In this document: one piece after another, positions 8,590-18,056 of the stretch | Numbering within the stretch: the stretch's first letter is position 1 | Layout of the letters: each line of letters starts with the position of its first letter | Assembly: GCA_016234935.1 (NCBI GenBank) | Contig: JACRNL010000004.1 | Coordinates: 23,922 to 87,921, forward strand | From: Deltaproteobacteria bacterium | GTDB taxonomy: Bacteria; Desulfobacterota; GWC2-55-46 | DNA: 64,000 nucleotides | Reading direction: 5' to 3' | Notes under the pieces: generated by a model | Told to the model about the DNA's origin: nothing | Databases searched by the model: none | The model's input: only the letters and a program-made list of their open reading frames with translations | Made by a program: the position numbers and the translations under genes

Positions 8590-9543
8590 GTGAAAAATGA
8601 TGTCGCCGTCCATAAAAATGTAATAAACATGCTCAAAGCCTCCCGTTTGAACGACGAAGAACCGGGCGGATTGGATGCGCGCAGGGAAAGCGCCGATAAC
8701 GGCTGCCATGCCCATGCAAACGACGCGGTAAGCGTCTACTTCAGCAACATAAAAAGGTTCCCGCTCCTTTCCGCAAAGGAGGAGATAGGTCTGTCCAGGA
8801 AGATACGCTCCGGAGATGCCGGGGCGAGACGCAAGATGATCGAATCGAACCTGCGTCTTGTGGTAAGCATGGCAAAGCGCTCCATAAACAAGGGTCTGCC
8901 GCTGGCCGACCTCATCGAGGAGGGCAATATCGGCCTGATAAAGGCCGTGGAGCGCTTCCAGACCTCCAAGGGCTGCCGCTTCTCCACATACGCGAGCTAC
9001 TGGATAAAACAGGCGGTTGACAGGGCCGTAATGAACCAGGCGTCCACCGTGAGGCTTCCCATACACGTGACAAACGACCTGTCAAAAATCACGCGCGCCA
9101 TGCGCGAGCTTGAAAGGACGCAGGGCAGAGAGCCGAGCATACCGGAGATAGCCGGCAAGACGGGGCTCTCCGGCAGGTACGTCAAAAAGCTCCACGCCAT
9201 AAACAGGAAGACCTGTTCGCTGGAGTCCGCCCCTAACGACAACAGCGACAAGCCGCTCATGGAACGGCTTGCGGACGAGGCCTCCCCCTCCCCGCTGGAG
9301 GCCTTTGACAGGGAGACGCGGACAAGGATGGTCAGGCAGTGGACCATCATGCTCAGCGATACCGAGCGCGACATCATCTCCAAGAGGTTCGGCCTTGACG
9401 GCGATGAACCGGAAACCCTTGAAAACATCGGAGCGCGCTTCGGCATCACAAGGGAACGCGTCAGACAGATAGAACTTAAGGCAATATACAGGCTGAGGAA
9501 GATAGTCGAAGCGGCGCACATCCAATTTTCAGACGTCGTTTGA
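8590..9543 (+). CDS. RNA polymerase sigma-70 family factor (RpoS/RpoD-like)
   Basis: 317 residues starting at GTG 8590 with AAGGAGG four bases upstream. Region 1.2 begins near 45 (VSVYFSNIKRFPLLSAKEE). Region 2 has the RLVVSMAKR, GNIGLIKAVERF and STYASYWIKQAV core. Region 3 has SIPEIAGKTG. Region 4 ends with RFGITRERVRQIELKAIYRLR. The N-terminal region 1.1 of RpoD is missing, so it is a group 2 sigma, RpoS-like in length. It stands alone with its own terminator. Confidence 0.88.
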   Translation: MKNDVAVHKNVINMLKASRLNDEEPGGLDARRESADNGCHAHANDAVSVYFSNIKRFPLLSAKEEIGLSRKIRSGDAGARRKMIESNLRLVVSMAKRSINKGLPLADLIEEGNIGLIKAVERFQTSKGCRFSTYASYWIKQAVDRAVMNQASTVRLPIHVTNDLSKITRAMRELERTQGREPSIPEIAGKTGLSGRYVKKLHAINRKTCSLESAPNDNSDKPLMERLADEASPSPLEAFDRETRTRMVRQWTIMLSDTERDIISKRFGLDGDEPETLENIGARFGITRERVRQIELKAIYRLRKIVEAAHIQFSDVV

Positions 9544-9546
9544 TTA

Positions 9547-9591
9547 AAAACGGCCTTTTGGGGAATTTTAACTCCCCCGGAAGGCCGTTTT
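9547..9591 (+). terminator. Rho-independent terminator after the sigma factor gene
   Basis: Arms AAAACGGCCTT (9547-9557) and AAGGCCGTTTT (9581-9591) pair fully. The loop contains a second GGGG/CCCC pairing. It lies immediately after the stop codon. Confidence 0.85.
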
Positions 9592-9689
9592 CAATCGCCC
9601 CGCACCGGCCCGGCAGGGACGGGTTTAGAACCCGCTTTTTTGCCCCCTTACCAGTCAAATCCAACCCCCCTTTTTACGGCCATTTTCTC

Positions 9690-9718
9690 TTGACTCAGGC
9701 TTATAAATACGCTAATGT
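9690..9718 (+). promoter_or_regulatory. Sigma-70 promoter upstream of lysS
   Basis: TTGACT (9690-9695), a 17-bp spacer, TAATGT (9713-9718), 76 bp before the first possible lysS start. Confidence 0.55.
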
Positions 9719-9794
9719 CTAATATTCTGAATTCCGGCGCGTTAACTTATGGATTTAACGGCGAAAATGTCAGTATGCCGCAGCGACGAAGATT

Positions 9795-11324
9795 ATGATA
9801 ATTTTTAAGGGGCCTGACGTGGAACAGAAGATATTAGAACAAAAAACTGTGGAACAGAGGAGCGGGGAGTTCGAGCAGAGGCTGGAAAAACTTAAAGGTT
9901 TAAGGGCAGCCGGCGTCGAGCCTTACCCCAACGACTTCAAGCCGGGCACGACCGCCGGCGCGGTCTCAGGGGAGTTCTCCTCCCTTTCAAAGGAAGAGCT
10001 TGCGGCAAACCCAAGGACTGTTTCCGTCGCCGGCAGGATAATGGCGCACCGCGACTTCGGCAAAGCATCCTTCGTGCGCATACAGGACAGGAGCGGCTCC
10101 ATACAGGCGTATATTAAAAAAGACATCCTCGGAGACGCCGCCTTCAACGTATTCAGGCTCTGCGACGTGGGCGACATTATCGGCGTCGAGGGGCCGCTCT
10201 TCAGGACGCGCACGGATGAGCTGACCATCGAAGCAAAAAATCTGCGCCTTCTATCAAAAGGCCTCAGCCCCCTGCCGGAGAAGTGGCACGGCCTCAAGGA
10301 CGTTGAGGCGAGATACCGCCAGAGGTACCTTGACCTGATGGTCAACCCGGAGGTCAAAGACGTTTTCCTGAAACGTTCCCGGATAGTCCGCTTCATTCGC
10401 GAATTTCTCGTCTCAAGGGATTACATAGAAGTCGAGACGCCCATGCTCCATCCCATAGCCGGCGGGGCGGCGGCAAAGCCCTTTAAGACCCGCCACAACG
10501 CCCTTGACATGGACATGTACATGCGCATCGCGCCTGAACTCTACCTTAAACGGCTTATAGTCGCGGGCCTTGAGCGCGTCTTCGAGATAAACAGGAACTT
10601 CAGGAACGAAGGCGTCTCCACGCAGCACAACCCGGAGTTCACGATGCTCGAGTTCTACGAGGCATACGCCACGTTCGAAGACCTCATTAACCTAACCGAA
10701 GAGATGATAAGCAAACTCGTCCTTGAACTCTGCGGCTCCATGAAGATTGCATATCAGAGAACAGAAATTGACTTCACGCCCCCCTGGACGCGGATAAGCG
10801 TCAAGGACGCCATCCTGAAATATTCAAACGCAAGCGGGGATATCTTCACAAACAAGGAAAAGGCAATGCAGTTTGCCCAAGGTCTCGGCCTTCAGATACC
10901 CAAGGAGTTGAGCCACGGCAAGGTCATCACGGAGATATTCGAAAAAACGGCCGAGCACATGTTCATCCAGCCGACCTTCTGCACGCACTACCCGATAGAG
11001 GTCTCCCCCCTTGCGAGAAAGAACGCGCAAAACCCGGAGATAGTTGACAGGTTCGAGCTTCTCGTCATGGGCAAGGAAATAGCCAACGCATTCTCCGAGC
11101 TTAACGACCCTGTTGACCAGAAGGAACGGTTTTTGAAGCAGCAGGAAGAAAGGGCGCACGGCGACCTTGAGGCCCACGAGATGGACGAAGACTACGTCCG
11201 CGCCCTTGAATACGGCATGCCGCCAACGGCGGGCCAGGGTATCGGCATAGACCGCCTTGTGATGCTGTTAACGGATTCGCCGTCAATACGCGACGTAATC
11301 CTCTTCCCTGCGTTAAGGAGATAA
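9795..11324 (+). CDS. lysS: Lysyl-tRNA synthetase, class II
   Basis: 509 residues. An N-terminal OB-fold anticodon-binding domain (about 70-185, VAGRIMAHRDFGKASFVRIQD) is followed by the class II catalytic core with motif 2 (FRNEGVSTQHNPEFTMLEFYEAY) and motif 3 (GIGIDRLVMLLTDSPSIRDVILFP). It charges tRNA-Lys. GTG at 9819 (ninth codon) has AAGGGG upstream and may be the true start. The envelope gene block follows after an intergenic repeat. Confidence 0.96.
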   Translation: MIIFKGPDVEQKILEQKTVEQRSGEFEQRLEKLKGLRAAGVEPYPNDFKPGTTAGAVSGEFSSLSKEELAANPRTVSVAGRIMAHRDFGKASFVRIQDRSGSIQAYIKKDILGDAAFNVFRLCDVGDIIGVEGPLFRTRTDELTIEAKNLRLLSKGLSPLPEKWHGLKDVEARYRQRYLDLMVNPEVKDVFLKRSRIVRFIREFLVSRDYIEVETPMLHPIAGGAAAKPFKTRHNALDMDMYMRIAPELYLKRLIVAGLERVFEINRNFRNEGVSTQHNPEFTMLEFYEAYATFEDLINLTEEMISKLVLELCGSMKIAYQRTEIDFTPPWTRISVKDAILKYSNASGDIFTNKEKAMQFAQGLGLQIPKELSHGKVITEIFEKTAEHMFIQPTFCTHYPIEVSPLARKNAQNPEIVDRFELLVMGKEIANAFSELNDPVDQKERFLKQQEERAHGDLEAHEMDEDYVRALEYGMPPTAGQGIGIDRLVMLLTDSPSIRDVILFPALRR

Positions 11325-11333
11325 TCAGTTTCT

Positions 11334-11438
11334 GTCATCCCCGAATGCCTCTGTCGTGGATCTGGTTTTAATTTATCAAAACAGATTCCCGATTAAAACC
11401 TCCTCCGCTTAAAACACGCGGGGGCAGGCGGGAATGAC
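11334..11438. repeat. CGGGGAT-family inverted repeat before lolC
   Basis: GTCATCCCCGAATGCCTCTG at the left and GGCGGGAATGAC at the right form the ends of an imperfect hairpin that fills the gap between lysS and the lolC-type gene. Same family as 4976-5140. Confidence 0.55.
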
Positions 11439-11441
11439 AAT

Positions 11442-12734
11442 ATGGAAAAACCTTTAAAAAACATGTCTTACGAACTTTTCATAGGTCTCAGATATCTGCG
11501 CGCGAAAAGGAAGCAGACCTTCATCTCCGTGATAAGCCTTATTTCCGTCCTCGGCATCACGGTGGGGGTCACCGCCCTTATCATCGTCCTTTCGGTCATG
11601 ACCGGTTTTGAGGACACGATGAAGGAGAAGATACTCGGCGTTAACGCGCACGTGGTCGTGGTGAGCTTCGGCGGCGGGGTCGCGAACTACGACAAAGTGA
11701 CGGATAACGTCAAGACCGTCAAAGGCGTGGTCGGCGCAAGCCCTTTTACGTATAATCAGGCGATGATCTCATCCGGCGCAAGCGTGACCGGCGCCGTGAT
11801 ACGCGGCCTTGACACAAAGACGGCCGGCACGGTGACCATCCTGCCTGAGCGCGTGAAGCAGGGCTCACTGGACGGCGTAAACGTCCCGTTAGGCGGAGGC
11901 GCGGGCGCGAAGGGAGAGCTTCCGGGGATAGTCCTCGGCAATGAACTTTCCCGCAACATCAGCGCGCACGTGGGCGACACGGTAAACGTCATATCTCCCC
12001 TTGGAACCATGACCCCGGCCGGGCCGGTCCCAAGGCTGGCCGCCTTCAAGGTGACAGGCATCTTCGAAATAGGCATGTACGAGTACGACTCCAACATCGC
12101 CTTCATTTCCGTCCCGAACGCGCAAAAGTTCTTCCGCCTCGGCGACACCGTCACGGGCGTGGAGGTTAAGATAGCCGACATCTATCAGGCTGACCAAACG
12201 GCAAACGCAATCATGGAAAAGCTCGGAGGCCGTTACTGGACGCGCACGTGGATGGAGATGAACCGGAACCTCTTCTCGGCGCTAAAGCTTGAAAAGGTGG
12301 CCATGTTCATCATACTGACGCTTATAATTCTTGTAGCCGCCCTGAACATCATAAGCACGCTGATAATGGTCGTCATGGAAAAGAACAAAGACATCGCCAT
12401 ACTTAAGAGCCTGGGCGCGACAAGGGCGGGCATCATGAAGATATTCATGATCGAAGGCATCGTCATAGGCGTGGTCGGAACGTTCAGCGGCGCGGCAATC
12501 GGCATTGCGGCGGCGCTTAACCTTGAGAGAGTCGTCGGCCTGATAGAAAGGATCTTTCACTTCAAGGTGCTGCCTCCGTCCATATATTACATTGACAGGC
12601 TGCCCTCAAAAGTCGAGCCTATGGTCGTGGCGGTAATAATCATAATATCCCTGGGCATAAGCTTTCTCGCGACTATTTATCCTTCATGGCAGGCATCCCG
12701 GCTTCACCCGGCGGAAAGCCTGCGCTATGAATAA
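11442..12734 (+). CDS. lolC: Lipoprotein-releasing ABC transporter permease (LolC/LolE family)
   Basis: 430 residues with the MacB/LolC layout: first membrane helix about 25-50, a large periplasmic domain to about 280, then three helices (about 285-310, 330-360, 390-415). The N-terminal MSYELFIGLRYLRAKRKQTF is typical of LolC/E. ATG at 11463 (that Met) is a likely alternative start. With LolD it extracts outer-membrane lipoproteins from the inner membrane. Only one permease gene is present, so the transporter may be a homodimer (LolF-like), as in many non-enteric bacteria. Confidence 0.92.
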   Translation: MEKPLKNMSYELFIGLRYLRAKRKQTFISVISLISVLGITVGVTALIIVLSVMTGFEDTMKEKILGVNAHVVVVSFGGGVANYDKVTDNVKTVKGVVGASPFTYNQAMISSGASVTGAVIRGLDTKTAGTVTILPERVKQGSLDGVNVPLGGGAGAKGELPGIVLGNELSRNISAHVGDTVNVISPLGTMTPAGPVPRLAAFKVTGIFEIGMYEYDSNIAFISVPNAQKFFRLGDTVTGVEVKIADIYQADQTANAIMEKLGGRYWTRTWMEMNRNLFSALKLEKVAMFIILTLIILVAALNIISTLIMVVMEKNKDIAILKSLGATRAGIMKIFMIEGIVIGVVGTFSGAAIGIAAALNLERVVGLIERIFHFKVLPPSIYYIDRLPSKVEPMVVAVIIIISLGISFLATIYPSWQASRLHPAESLRYE

Positions 12735-12740
12735 CGGCAT

Positions 12741-13976
12741 ATGAGCAACGTTAACCCGCAAACAGCCGTAGCCGCAAAGGACAAGGCCGAAGACCTTTTT
12801 GTAAAAGGACGGTTAAGGGAGGCCTTTGAGACCTACGAGCAGGTGAAGGCATACGGAGAAAAGGACCCCCGCATATTCATCCGCATGGGCGACATCGCGC
12901 GCAAGCAGGGCAACGCCTCGGTGGCGGTGGACTGCTACAGGGACGCGGTAAAGACATTCGTAAAACAGGGCTTCCTCATAAAGGCCATTGCCGTCTGCAA
13001 GCTCATCATCAGCATAGACCCCTCGCAGGAGGATATCCAGAAGAAGCTGGCTGAGCTGGCCGCCAAGGGCGCCGCTCCGATGATAACCCCTGCCCATGCG
13101 GCAGCGCTAAAATCGGAGGCAGGGGCAGGTTCTAAACCTGCCCCTGTAGAGCTAAAGAGGCTTCCCAAGGTGCCGCTCTTTTCGGACTTCAACGAGGAGG
13201 AGTTCCATGCCATCGTCAGGATCGTAAAAGCCCGTGATATCGCCGCGGGCGACTATCTTTTTCGCGAGGGCGACAGCGGGGACTCCTTGTTTTTCATCTC
13301 CGAGGGAGACGTCGAGGTGATCGGGCGCGCGAAGGACGGCCATGAGATTTCTTTCGCGCGCCTCAGGGAAGGCGACGTGTTCGGAGAGTTCGGCTTTTTC
13401 TCCGACGCAGTGAGGCTCACCGGCATAAAGGCGGCGAGCCGCACATCGGTTCTCGAGCTTACAAAAAAAGACCTGGATGAAATAATACAACATCATAAAA
13501 GGGTCGGCGAAATACTCATAAACTTCTACAAGGAACGGGTCGTTGACAGGCTTATGGCTTTGTCCGACGTATTCCAGCCGCTTTCCGCTCTCGACAGGAA
13601 GGAGATTTTAAAGCGCCTGTCCATCGTAAGCTGCCAAAAAGGCAGCATTATAGCAAGGGAAGGCGAACCCGGCGACACCATGTACCTCATAAAATCGGGA
13701 AGCATCGCAGTGTCGGTCAAGGGCAAGGCCGGACAGGAGACCAAACTCGCGGAAATGAAAGAAGGCGACTTCTTCGGAGAGATCGCCCTAGCCACGAACA
13801 AGCCCCGCATGGCTACGATAACGGCCCTTACGGACGTGAGCCTTGTTGAATTCTCAAGACCGCTCATAAAGGACATCCTCGGCAAATACCCGGCGGTAAA
13901 GTCCATACTGGAGCGCGTAATCAAGGAGCGCGCCTCCGCCGTGATAACTGCGAGGGAGAGCGGGGCGCTCACATAA
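12741..13976 (+). CDS. TPR-like protein with two cyclic nucleotide-binding domains
   Basis: 411 residues. A helical TPR-like region (about 10-100, AEDLFVKGRLREAFETYEQV) is followed by a linker that contains a palindromic repeat, then two cNMP-binding domains (about 145-260 and 275-395). Each has phosphate-binding-cassette-like GDVFGEFGFF or GDFFGEIALA and downstream Arg/Thr residues. There is no DNA-binding or membrane domain. It begins 6 bp after lolC and precedes lolD, so it is probably cotranscribed with both. Its ligand and target are unknown. Confidence 0.82.
   Translation: MSNVNPQTAVAAKDKAEDLFVKGRLREAFETYEQVKAYGEKDPRIFIRMGDIARKQGNASVAVDCYRDAVKTFVKQGFLIKAIAVCKLIISIDPSQEDIQKKLAELAAKGAAPMITPAHAAALKSEAGAGSKPAPVELKRLPKVPLFSDFNEEEFHAIVRIVKARDIAAGDYLFREGDSGDSLFFISEGDVEVIGRAKDGHEISFARLREGDVFGEFGFFSDAVRLTGIKAASRTSVLELTKKDLDEIIQHHKRVGEILINFYKERVVDRLMALSDVFQPLSALDRKEILKRLSIVSCQKGSIIAREGEPGDTMYLIKSGSIAVSVKGKAGQETKLAEMKEGDFFGEIALATNKPRMATITALTDVSLVEFSRPLIKDILGKYPAVKSILERVIKERASAVITARESGALT
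13121..13145. repeat. Palindromic repeat inside coding sequence
   Basis: Arms AGGGGCAGGTT (13121-13131) and AACCTGCCCCT (13135-13145) are perfect around a 3-bp loop. The element is in frame and encodes part of the linker near residues 127-135 (GAGSKPAPV) of the double cNMP protein. Related palindromes are intergenic elsewhere. Confidence 0.7.
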
Positions 13977-13978
13977 TC

Positions 13979-14028
13979 TCCCCCTTTAGAAAAGGGGGTT
14001 GAACCCCTTCAAGGGGCCGGGGGGATTT
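13979..14028. repeat. GGGGTTGAACCCC-family repeat
   Basis: CCCCCTTTAGAAAAGGGGGT, then TTGAACCCCTTCAAGGGG, fills the gap between the cNMP gene and lolD. Related copies: 19141-19206, 46886-46930, 48478-48497 and 62541-62562. Confidence 0.6.
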
Positions 14029-14030
14029 GA

Positions 14031-14714
14031 ATGGACTTTATAATACTTAAAGACCTCCGCAAGACCTACGGCAACGCCAAAAAAAAGGTCGACGTCCTGC
14101 AGGGCATAAACCTGACGGTAAAAAGGGGCGAGACCGTGGCGGTGCTTGGCGCGTCCGGCGTGGGCAAGTCAACGATGCTCAATATCATCGGCGCTCTCGA
14201 CAGGCCGACGAGCGGTGACGTTTTCTTCGGGGGCGAGCCTCTTTCGCGCCTTGACGACAAAAGGCTTGCGGCCTTCAGGAACAGATTCATAGGTTTTGTA
14301 TTCCAGTTTCACCACCTCCTGCCGGAGTTCACGGCGCTTGAAAACGTCATGCTTCCCGCCCTTATCGGCGGGATGGATCCCGGCGCGGCGCGCTCTCGCG
14401 CCCAGGAGCTCCTCGGCGAAGTCGGCCTCGGGGAAAGGCTCGACCACAAGCCCGGAGAGCTGTCGGGCGGCGAGCAGCAGAGAGCGGCAATCGTGCGGGC
14501 CATCATACAGGATCCGCAGCTGATCCTGGCGGATGAGCCAACCGGCAACCTGGACACGCGGACTGCCGACGAGGTCTTTGAAGTGCTTATGTCTCTGAAC
14601 AAAAAGAAAAACACGACGATGATAATCGTAACGCATAATGAACGGCTGGCCGCAAGGATGTCCAGACGCATAAAAATGGTTGACGGCTGCATAGTCGAGC
14701 ATGGACAGGATTAG
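14031..14714 (+). CDS. lolD: Lipoprotein-releasing ABC transporter ATPase LolD
   Basis: 227 residues: Walker [11 protein letters not shown]-loop region [18 protein letters not shown], signature [11 protein letters not shown], Walker [13 protein letters not shown] and the H-loop VTHNE. The [12 protein letters not shown] stretch is characteristic of LolD within the MacB/FtsE group. It powers the LolC/E permease encoded just upstream. Its 3' end runs into a short palindromic repeat that also covers the start of bamA. Confidence 0.93.
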   Translation: MDFIILKDLRKTYGNAKKKVDVLQGINLTVKRGETVAVLGASGVGKSTMLNIIGALDRPTSGDVFFGGEPLSRLDDKRLAAFRNRFIGFVFQFHHLLPEFTALENVMLPALIGGMDPGAARSRAQELLGEVGLGERLDHKPGELSGGEQQRAAIVRAIIQDPQLILADEPTGNLDTRTADEVFEVLMSLNKKKNTTMIIVTHNERLAARMSRRIKMVDGCIVEHGQD

Positions 14715-14723
14715 AACCTGCCC

Positions 14724-17465
14724 ATGCGGGATTTGCGGACCGGCCATCGGATTGGCCATAGCGAAAGAAAAGGGGCGCTTCATAGATTGAGGTTTATTTA
14801 CCGCTGTTTGGCAATCATAGCATTTCTGACGGCATTTCCATTCGCGGCTCGCGCAGAGCAGACGCATCTAAAGGTGCTTATGCTGCCTTTTGACATGCAC
14901 AGCAAAGAGGACATCTCCTCCGTCAGAAAGGCCGTAATGGAGCTGCTCGCCTCCGAGCTTCACAGGCGCGGCGTTGAGATAACCGGCATACCGGCCCTCA
15001 AGGAGCTGATGCTGAAGGAGGGCGTAAAAAAGTTCGACGACGCCTCGGCCTTCAGGATAGCCGCTTTAGCGCCGTCGGATTATGCCGTCTCCGGCTCCGT
15101 CACGCGCATAGGCCGGCACACGAACGTTGATTTCCGCATACTCGATATCGCGGACAGGAGCGTCGTGGCCTTCTATTTCAAGTCGGCAGGGTCTGACGCC
15201 GAATTGATGCAGAGGCTTAAAGAGGCGGTCCCGTCCATGCAGGAAAAGATGTCCGCCGGCCTCAAGGCGCGCCCCTCCGTGAAATCGGGCATAATAGACG
15301 GCATAATGATAGCCGGCAACAGGCGGGTCGACACCGCGGCGATAATGAAAAAACTTGCGTCAAAGGCCGGCGAGCCCTTTTCGCCCGACAACGTCAAGGA
15401 TGACCTGCGCGCGGTCTACGCCACCGGTTTTTTCGAGGACGTCTCGGCTGACCTTACGGACAGCGCCTCCGGCAAGGTGCTCACCTTCATCGTCAAGGAG
15501 ATGCCCTTCGTCAAGAAGATAGCGCTCAGCGGCAACTCCGCGTTGAAGGAGGACAGGATCCGCGAGGCGCTTACCTTAAAGGAAAACACCGCCCTCGACA
15601 GCGTGTCGCTCGGCGAAAACGCGGCGAAAATAAAGGGGCTTTACGCCGAGGAGGGCTTTTATCTGGCCAGGATCACCCTTGAGATATCCTCCGACGGCGT
15701 TGAGGCCACCGTCACCTTCAAGATAGACGAGGGCCCGGAGGTAAGGGTAAAGCGCGTTACGTTCATAGGGAACAGACGCTTCTCAAAAGACAGCCTTCTC
15801 GGCCTGATGAAGACCTCCGAGGTCGGCTGGTGGTCGTTCGTGACGCAGTCGGGCAAGTTCAGCGAGTTCATATTCCAGAACGACCTCGCATCCATTTTGA
15901 GCGAATACTATGACAACGGCTATGTCACCGCGGACATAACAGACCACCGGGTGCTCCTCAGCGAGGACAAGAAGTGGTTTTACATAACCGTCGCGCTCAG
16001 CGAGGGCGAGCAGTACCGGATAGGCAACATAGACATAAAGGGCGACTTCCTCACGACGAAGGCCGACCTCTTTGAAAAGTTGAAGATAAAAAAGGGCGAG
16101 ATATTCAGCAGGGCGAAGCTCTCCAGGGACATCGAGGCCGTCTCCGACGTCTACGGGGACAAGGGATACGCCTACGCTGACATAAGGCCGCAGACGAGCC
16201 TCGATCCTAAGGAAAAGACCATTGACATAACGATCGACATCCGCAAAAACGAGCTGGTTTACGTTGAGAGGATCGATATGACCGGCAACGTCCGCACGCG
16301 CGACAAGGTCTTGAGAAGAGAGCTCGAACTGGAAGAAGGAAAGCTTTTCTCCTCCACCGACGCAAAGCTCAGCAGGAACAACCTCAAGCGGCTCGGCTAC
16401 TTCGAGGACGTGTCGATAAACCAGACCAGAGGAAGCGCCGACGACAAGATGAAGGTGGACATCAATGTGAAGGAAAGGCCGACGGGCTCCATCTCGGTAG
16501 GAATGGGCTACTCGTCGGTAGACAAGCTCATAGGCACGGCGTCCATCTCTCAGAGCAACTTCATGGGCACCGGCATAAGGCTCGATCTGACCGGAACGCT
16601 CTCCGCGAGCAGTTCGCGCTACTCCCTCGGCGTCACCGAGCCGTGGCTTTTCGACAAGCCCATCTCCGCCGGCTTTGACGTCTACAACGCGGACAAGACA
16701 TATCCCGACTTCAACCAAAGGACTACCGGCTTTGACGTCAGGCTGGGCTTCCCGATAACCAAGAGATACACGCGGGGCTTTATCACCTACAGGCTGGAAG
16801 ACGTGCATATCTCCAAAGTGGCGGACACGGCTTCGAGCCTCATCAAGAAACAGCTCGGCGCATCCACGATGAGCAGCATCAAGGGCGCCATCAGGCGCGA
16901 CACGCGGGACGACGCCTTCTTCCCGCGCGAAGGCTCCGTGCAGATAGCCTCCGCGGAATTTGCCGGCGGCCCGCTCGGCGGGACGAACTACTTCATCAAA
17001 TACGAAGGCGACGCCGTAAAATACCTCCCCGTCTCATGGGGAGACACGGCGTTTTCCGTGCACGGCGGCGCCGGCTACGTGCAGAGCTACGGCGGCAAGA
17101 CATCGCCGGTGTATGAAAGGTACTACCTTGGCGGCATAAATTCGGTGCGCGGCTTCAAAACAAGGTCGCTGGGCCCCAAAGACGCGATTACCCGCGACCT
17201 TGTCGGCGGCGACACGATGATCGTCTTTAACGGAGAGTTCCTCTTCCCCATTTCAAAGCAGAGCCTGCGCGGGGTAGTCTTCTACGACGCGGGCAACGCA
17301 TTCAGGGGGGCCATCAGACTTGATCAGCTCAGGACCGCTGCGGGCTTTGGCGTAAGGTGGTATTCGCCGATAGGGCCTCTAAGGCTTGAGCTCGGCTTCA
17401 ACCTCGATCCCAAGCCGGGCGAGGCCAAGCAGCAGTTCGACTTCACCATTGGCACGCTTTTTTAA
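14724..17465 (+). CDS. bamA: Outer membrane protein assembly factor BamA with N-terminal extension
   Basis: 913 residues, longer than the usual 760-810. A signal segment ends near 44 (FPFAARAE). A TolB/CsgG-like alpha-beta domain of about 140 residues (HLKVLMLPFDMHSKEDI to FRILDIADRSVVAFYFKSA) precedes five POTRA repeats, beginning near 190, 265, 340, 430 and 515 with the usual beta-alpha-alpha-beta-beta pattern. The C-terminal 16-strand barrel (about 580-913) has the VRGF motif (INSVRGFKTRSLGP) and ends in Phe. It inserts outer-membrane beta-barrels. The extra N-terminal domain is unusual. Confidence 0.94.
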   Translation: MRDLRTGHRIGHSERKGALHRLRFIYRCLAIIAFLTAFPFAARAEQTHLKVLMLPFDMHSKEDISSVRKAVMELLASELHRRGVEITGIPALKELMLKEGVKKFDDASAFRIAALAPSDYAVSGSVTRIGRHTNVDFRILDIADRSVVAFYFKSAGSDAELMQRLKEAVPSMQEKMSAGLKARPSVKSGIIDGIMIAGNRRVDTAAIMKKLASKAGEPFSPDNVKDDLRAVYATGFFEDVSADLTDSASGKVLTFIVKEMPFVKKIALSGNSALKEDRIREALTLKENTALDSVSLGENAAKIKGLYAEEGFYLARITLEISSDGVEATVTFKIDEGPEVRVKRVTFIGNRRFSKDSLLGLMKTSEVGWWSFVTQSGKFSEFIFQNDLASILSEYYDNGYVTADITDHRVLLSEDKKWFYITVALSEGEQYRIGNIDIKGDFLTTKADLFEKLKIKKGEIFSRAKLSRDIEAVSDVYGDKGYAYADIRPQTSLDPKEKTIDITIDIRKNELVYVERIDMTGNVRTRDKVLRRELELEEGKLFSSTDAKLSRNNLKRLGYFEDVSINQTRGSADDKMKVDINVKERPTGSISVGMGYSSVDKLIGTASISQSNFMGTGIRLDLTGTLSASSSRYSLGVTEPWLFDKPISAGFDVYNADKTYPDFNQRTTGFDVRLGFPITKRYTRGFITYRLEDVHISKVADTASSLIKKQLGASTMSSIKGAIRRDTRDDAFFPREGSVQIASAEFAGGPLGGTNYFIKYEGDAVKYLPVSWGDTAFSVHGGAGYVQSYGGKTSPVYERYYLGGINSVRGFKTRSLGPKDAITRDLVGGDTMIVFNGEFLFPISKQSLRGVVFYDAGNAFRGAIRLDQLRTAAGFGVRWYSPIGPLRLELGFNLDPKPGEAKQQFDFTIGTLF

Positions 17466-17504
17466 ACCCTTGATGCAGCCTAAATAAAAGAAAAGGAGCC
17501 ATAA

Positions 17505-18047
17505 ATGAAAAAAATAAAATTGCTATGTATGTTTTTCGCGGCGCTTTTGATCCTCTCTCACCCCGCGCTGGCAAAGGAAAAGGATAAGCAGCTCATCGGC
17601 TTTGCGAACCTCCAGAGGGCGTTGAACGAGTGCGACGCCGGAAAAAAGGCGCTCGACACCCTCAAGGAAGAGGCCAAGAAGCTCGAGGACACCCTGAATG
17701 AAAAGCAGGAAGAGCTTAAAAAGATGAAGGACGAGCTGGACAAGAAGAGCAGCGTCTGGAACAAGGAAACCCTGGAAACCAAGGACAGGGAATTCAAGGC
17801 CAAGAGCATGGAGTTTCAGAAGATGTTCACGGATTACAACGACCAGCTCAACAAGAAGAAGCAGGAAAGGGAAGAGATGATAATCGACGAGCTTCGCGAA
17901 ATCGTGGATGAAATCGCAAAGCAGAAGGGTTATTCATACATATTCGAAAGGTCGGTCGGCGGCATACTTTACGCCCCTCCTGAGGCCGACATCACGGATG
18001 AGGTCATAAAGACGCACAACAAGCGTTCTAGGGCAAAGAAGGATTGA
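17505..18047 (+). CDS. skp: OmpH/Skp-family periplasmic chaperone
   Basis: 180 residues. Signal peptide 1-23 (ALLILSHPALA), then a Skp fold: short beta segment (IGFANLQRALNEC), a long coiled-coil hairpin (about 45-135, rich in Lys/Glu) and a closing strand (YSYIFERSVGGILYA). Skp trimers carry unfolded outer-membrane proteins to BamA, encoded 39 bp upstream. AAAGGAG precedes the ATG. Confidence 0.92.
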   Translation: MKKIKLLCMFFAALLILSHPALAKEKDKQLIGFANLQRALNECDAGKKALDTLKEEAKKLEDTLNEKQEELKKMKDELDKKSSVWNKETLETKDREFKAKSMEFQKMFTDYNDQLNKKKQEREEMIIDELREIVDEIAKQKGYSYIFERSVGGILYAPPEADITDEVIKTHNKRSRAKKD

Positions 18048-18056
18048 GGTCCCGCG

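Noticed and set aside
14169..14867. 232-codon minus-strand frame over lolD
   Set aside because: Antisense of the ATPase gene. Composition is typical of a shadow frame.
15783..16808. Long open frame (341 codons) on the minus strand inside bamA
   Set aside because: It is antisense to a clearly coding POTRA/barrel region and has Val/Ala/Gly-rich low-complexity composition, as expected from the complement of a GC-rich gene.
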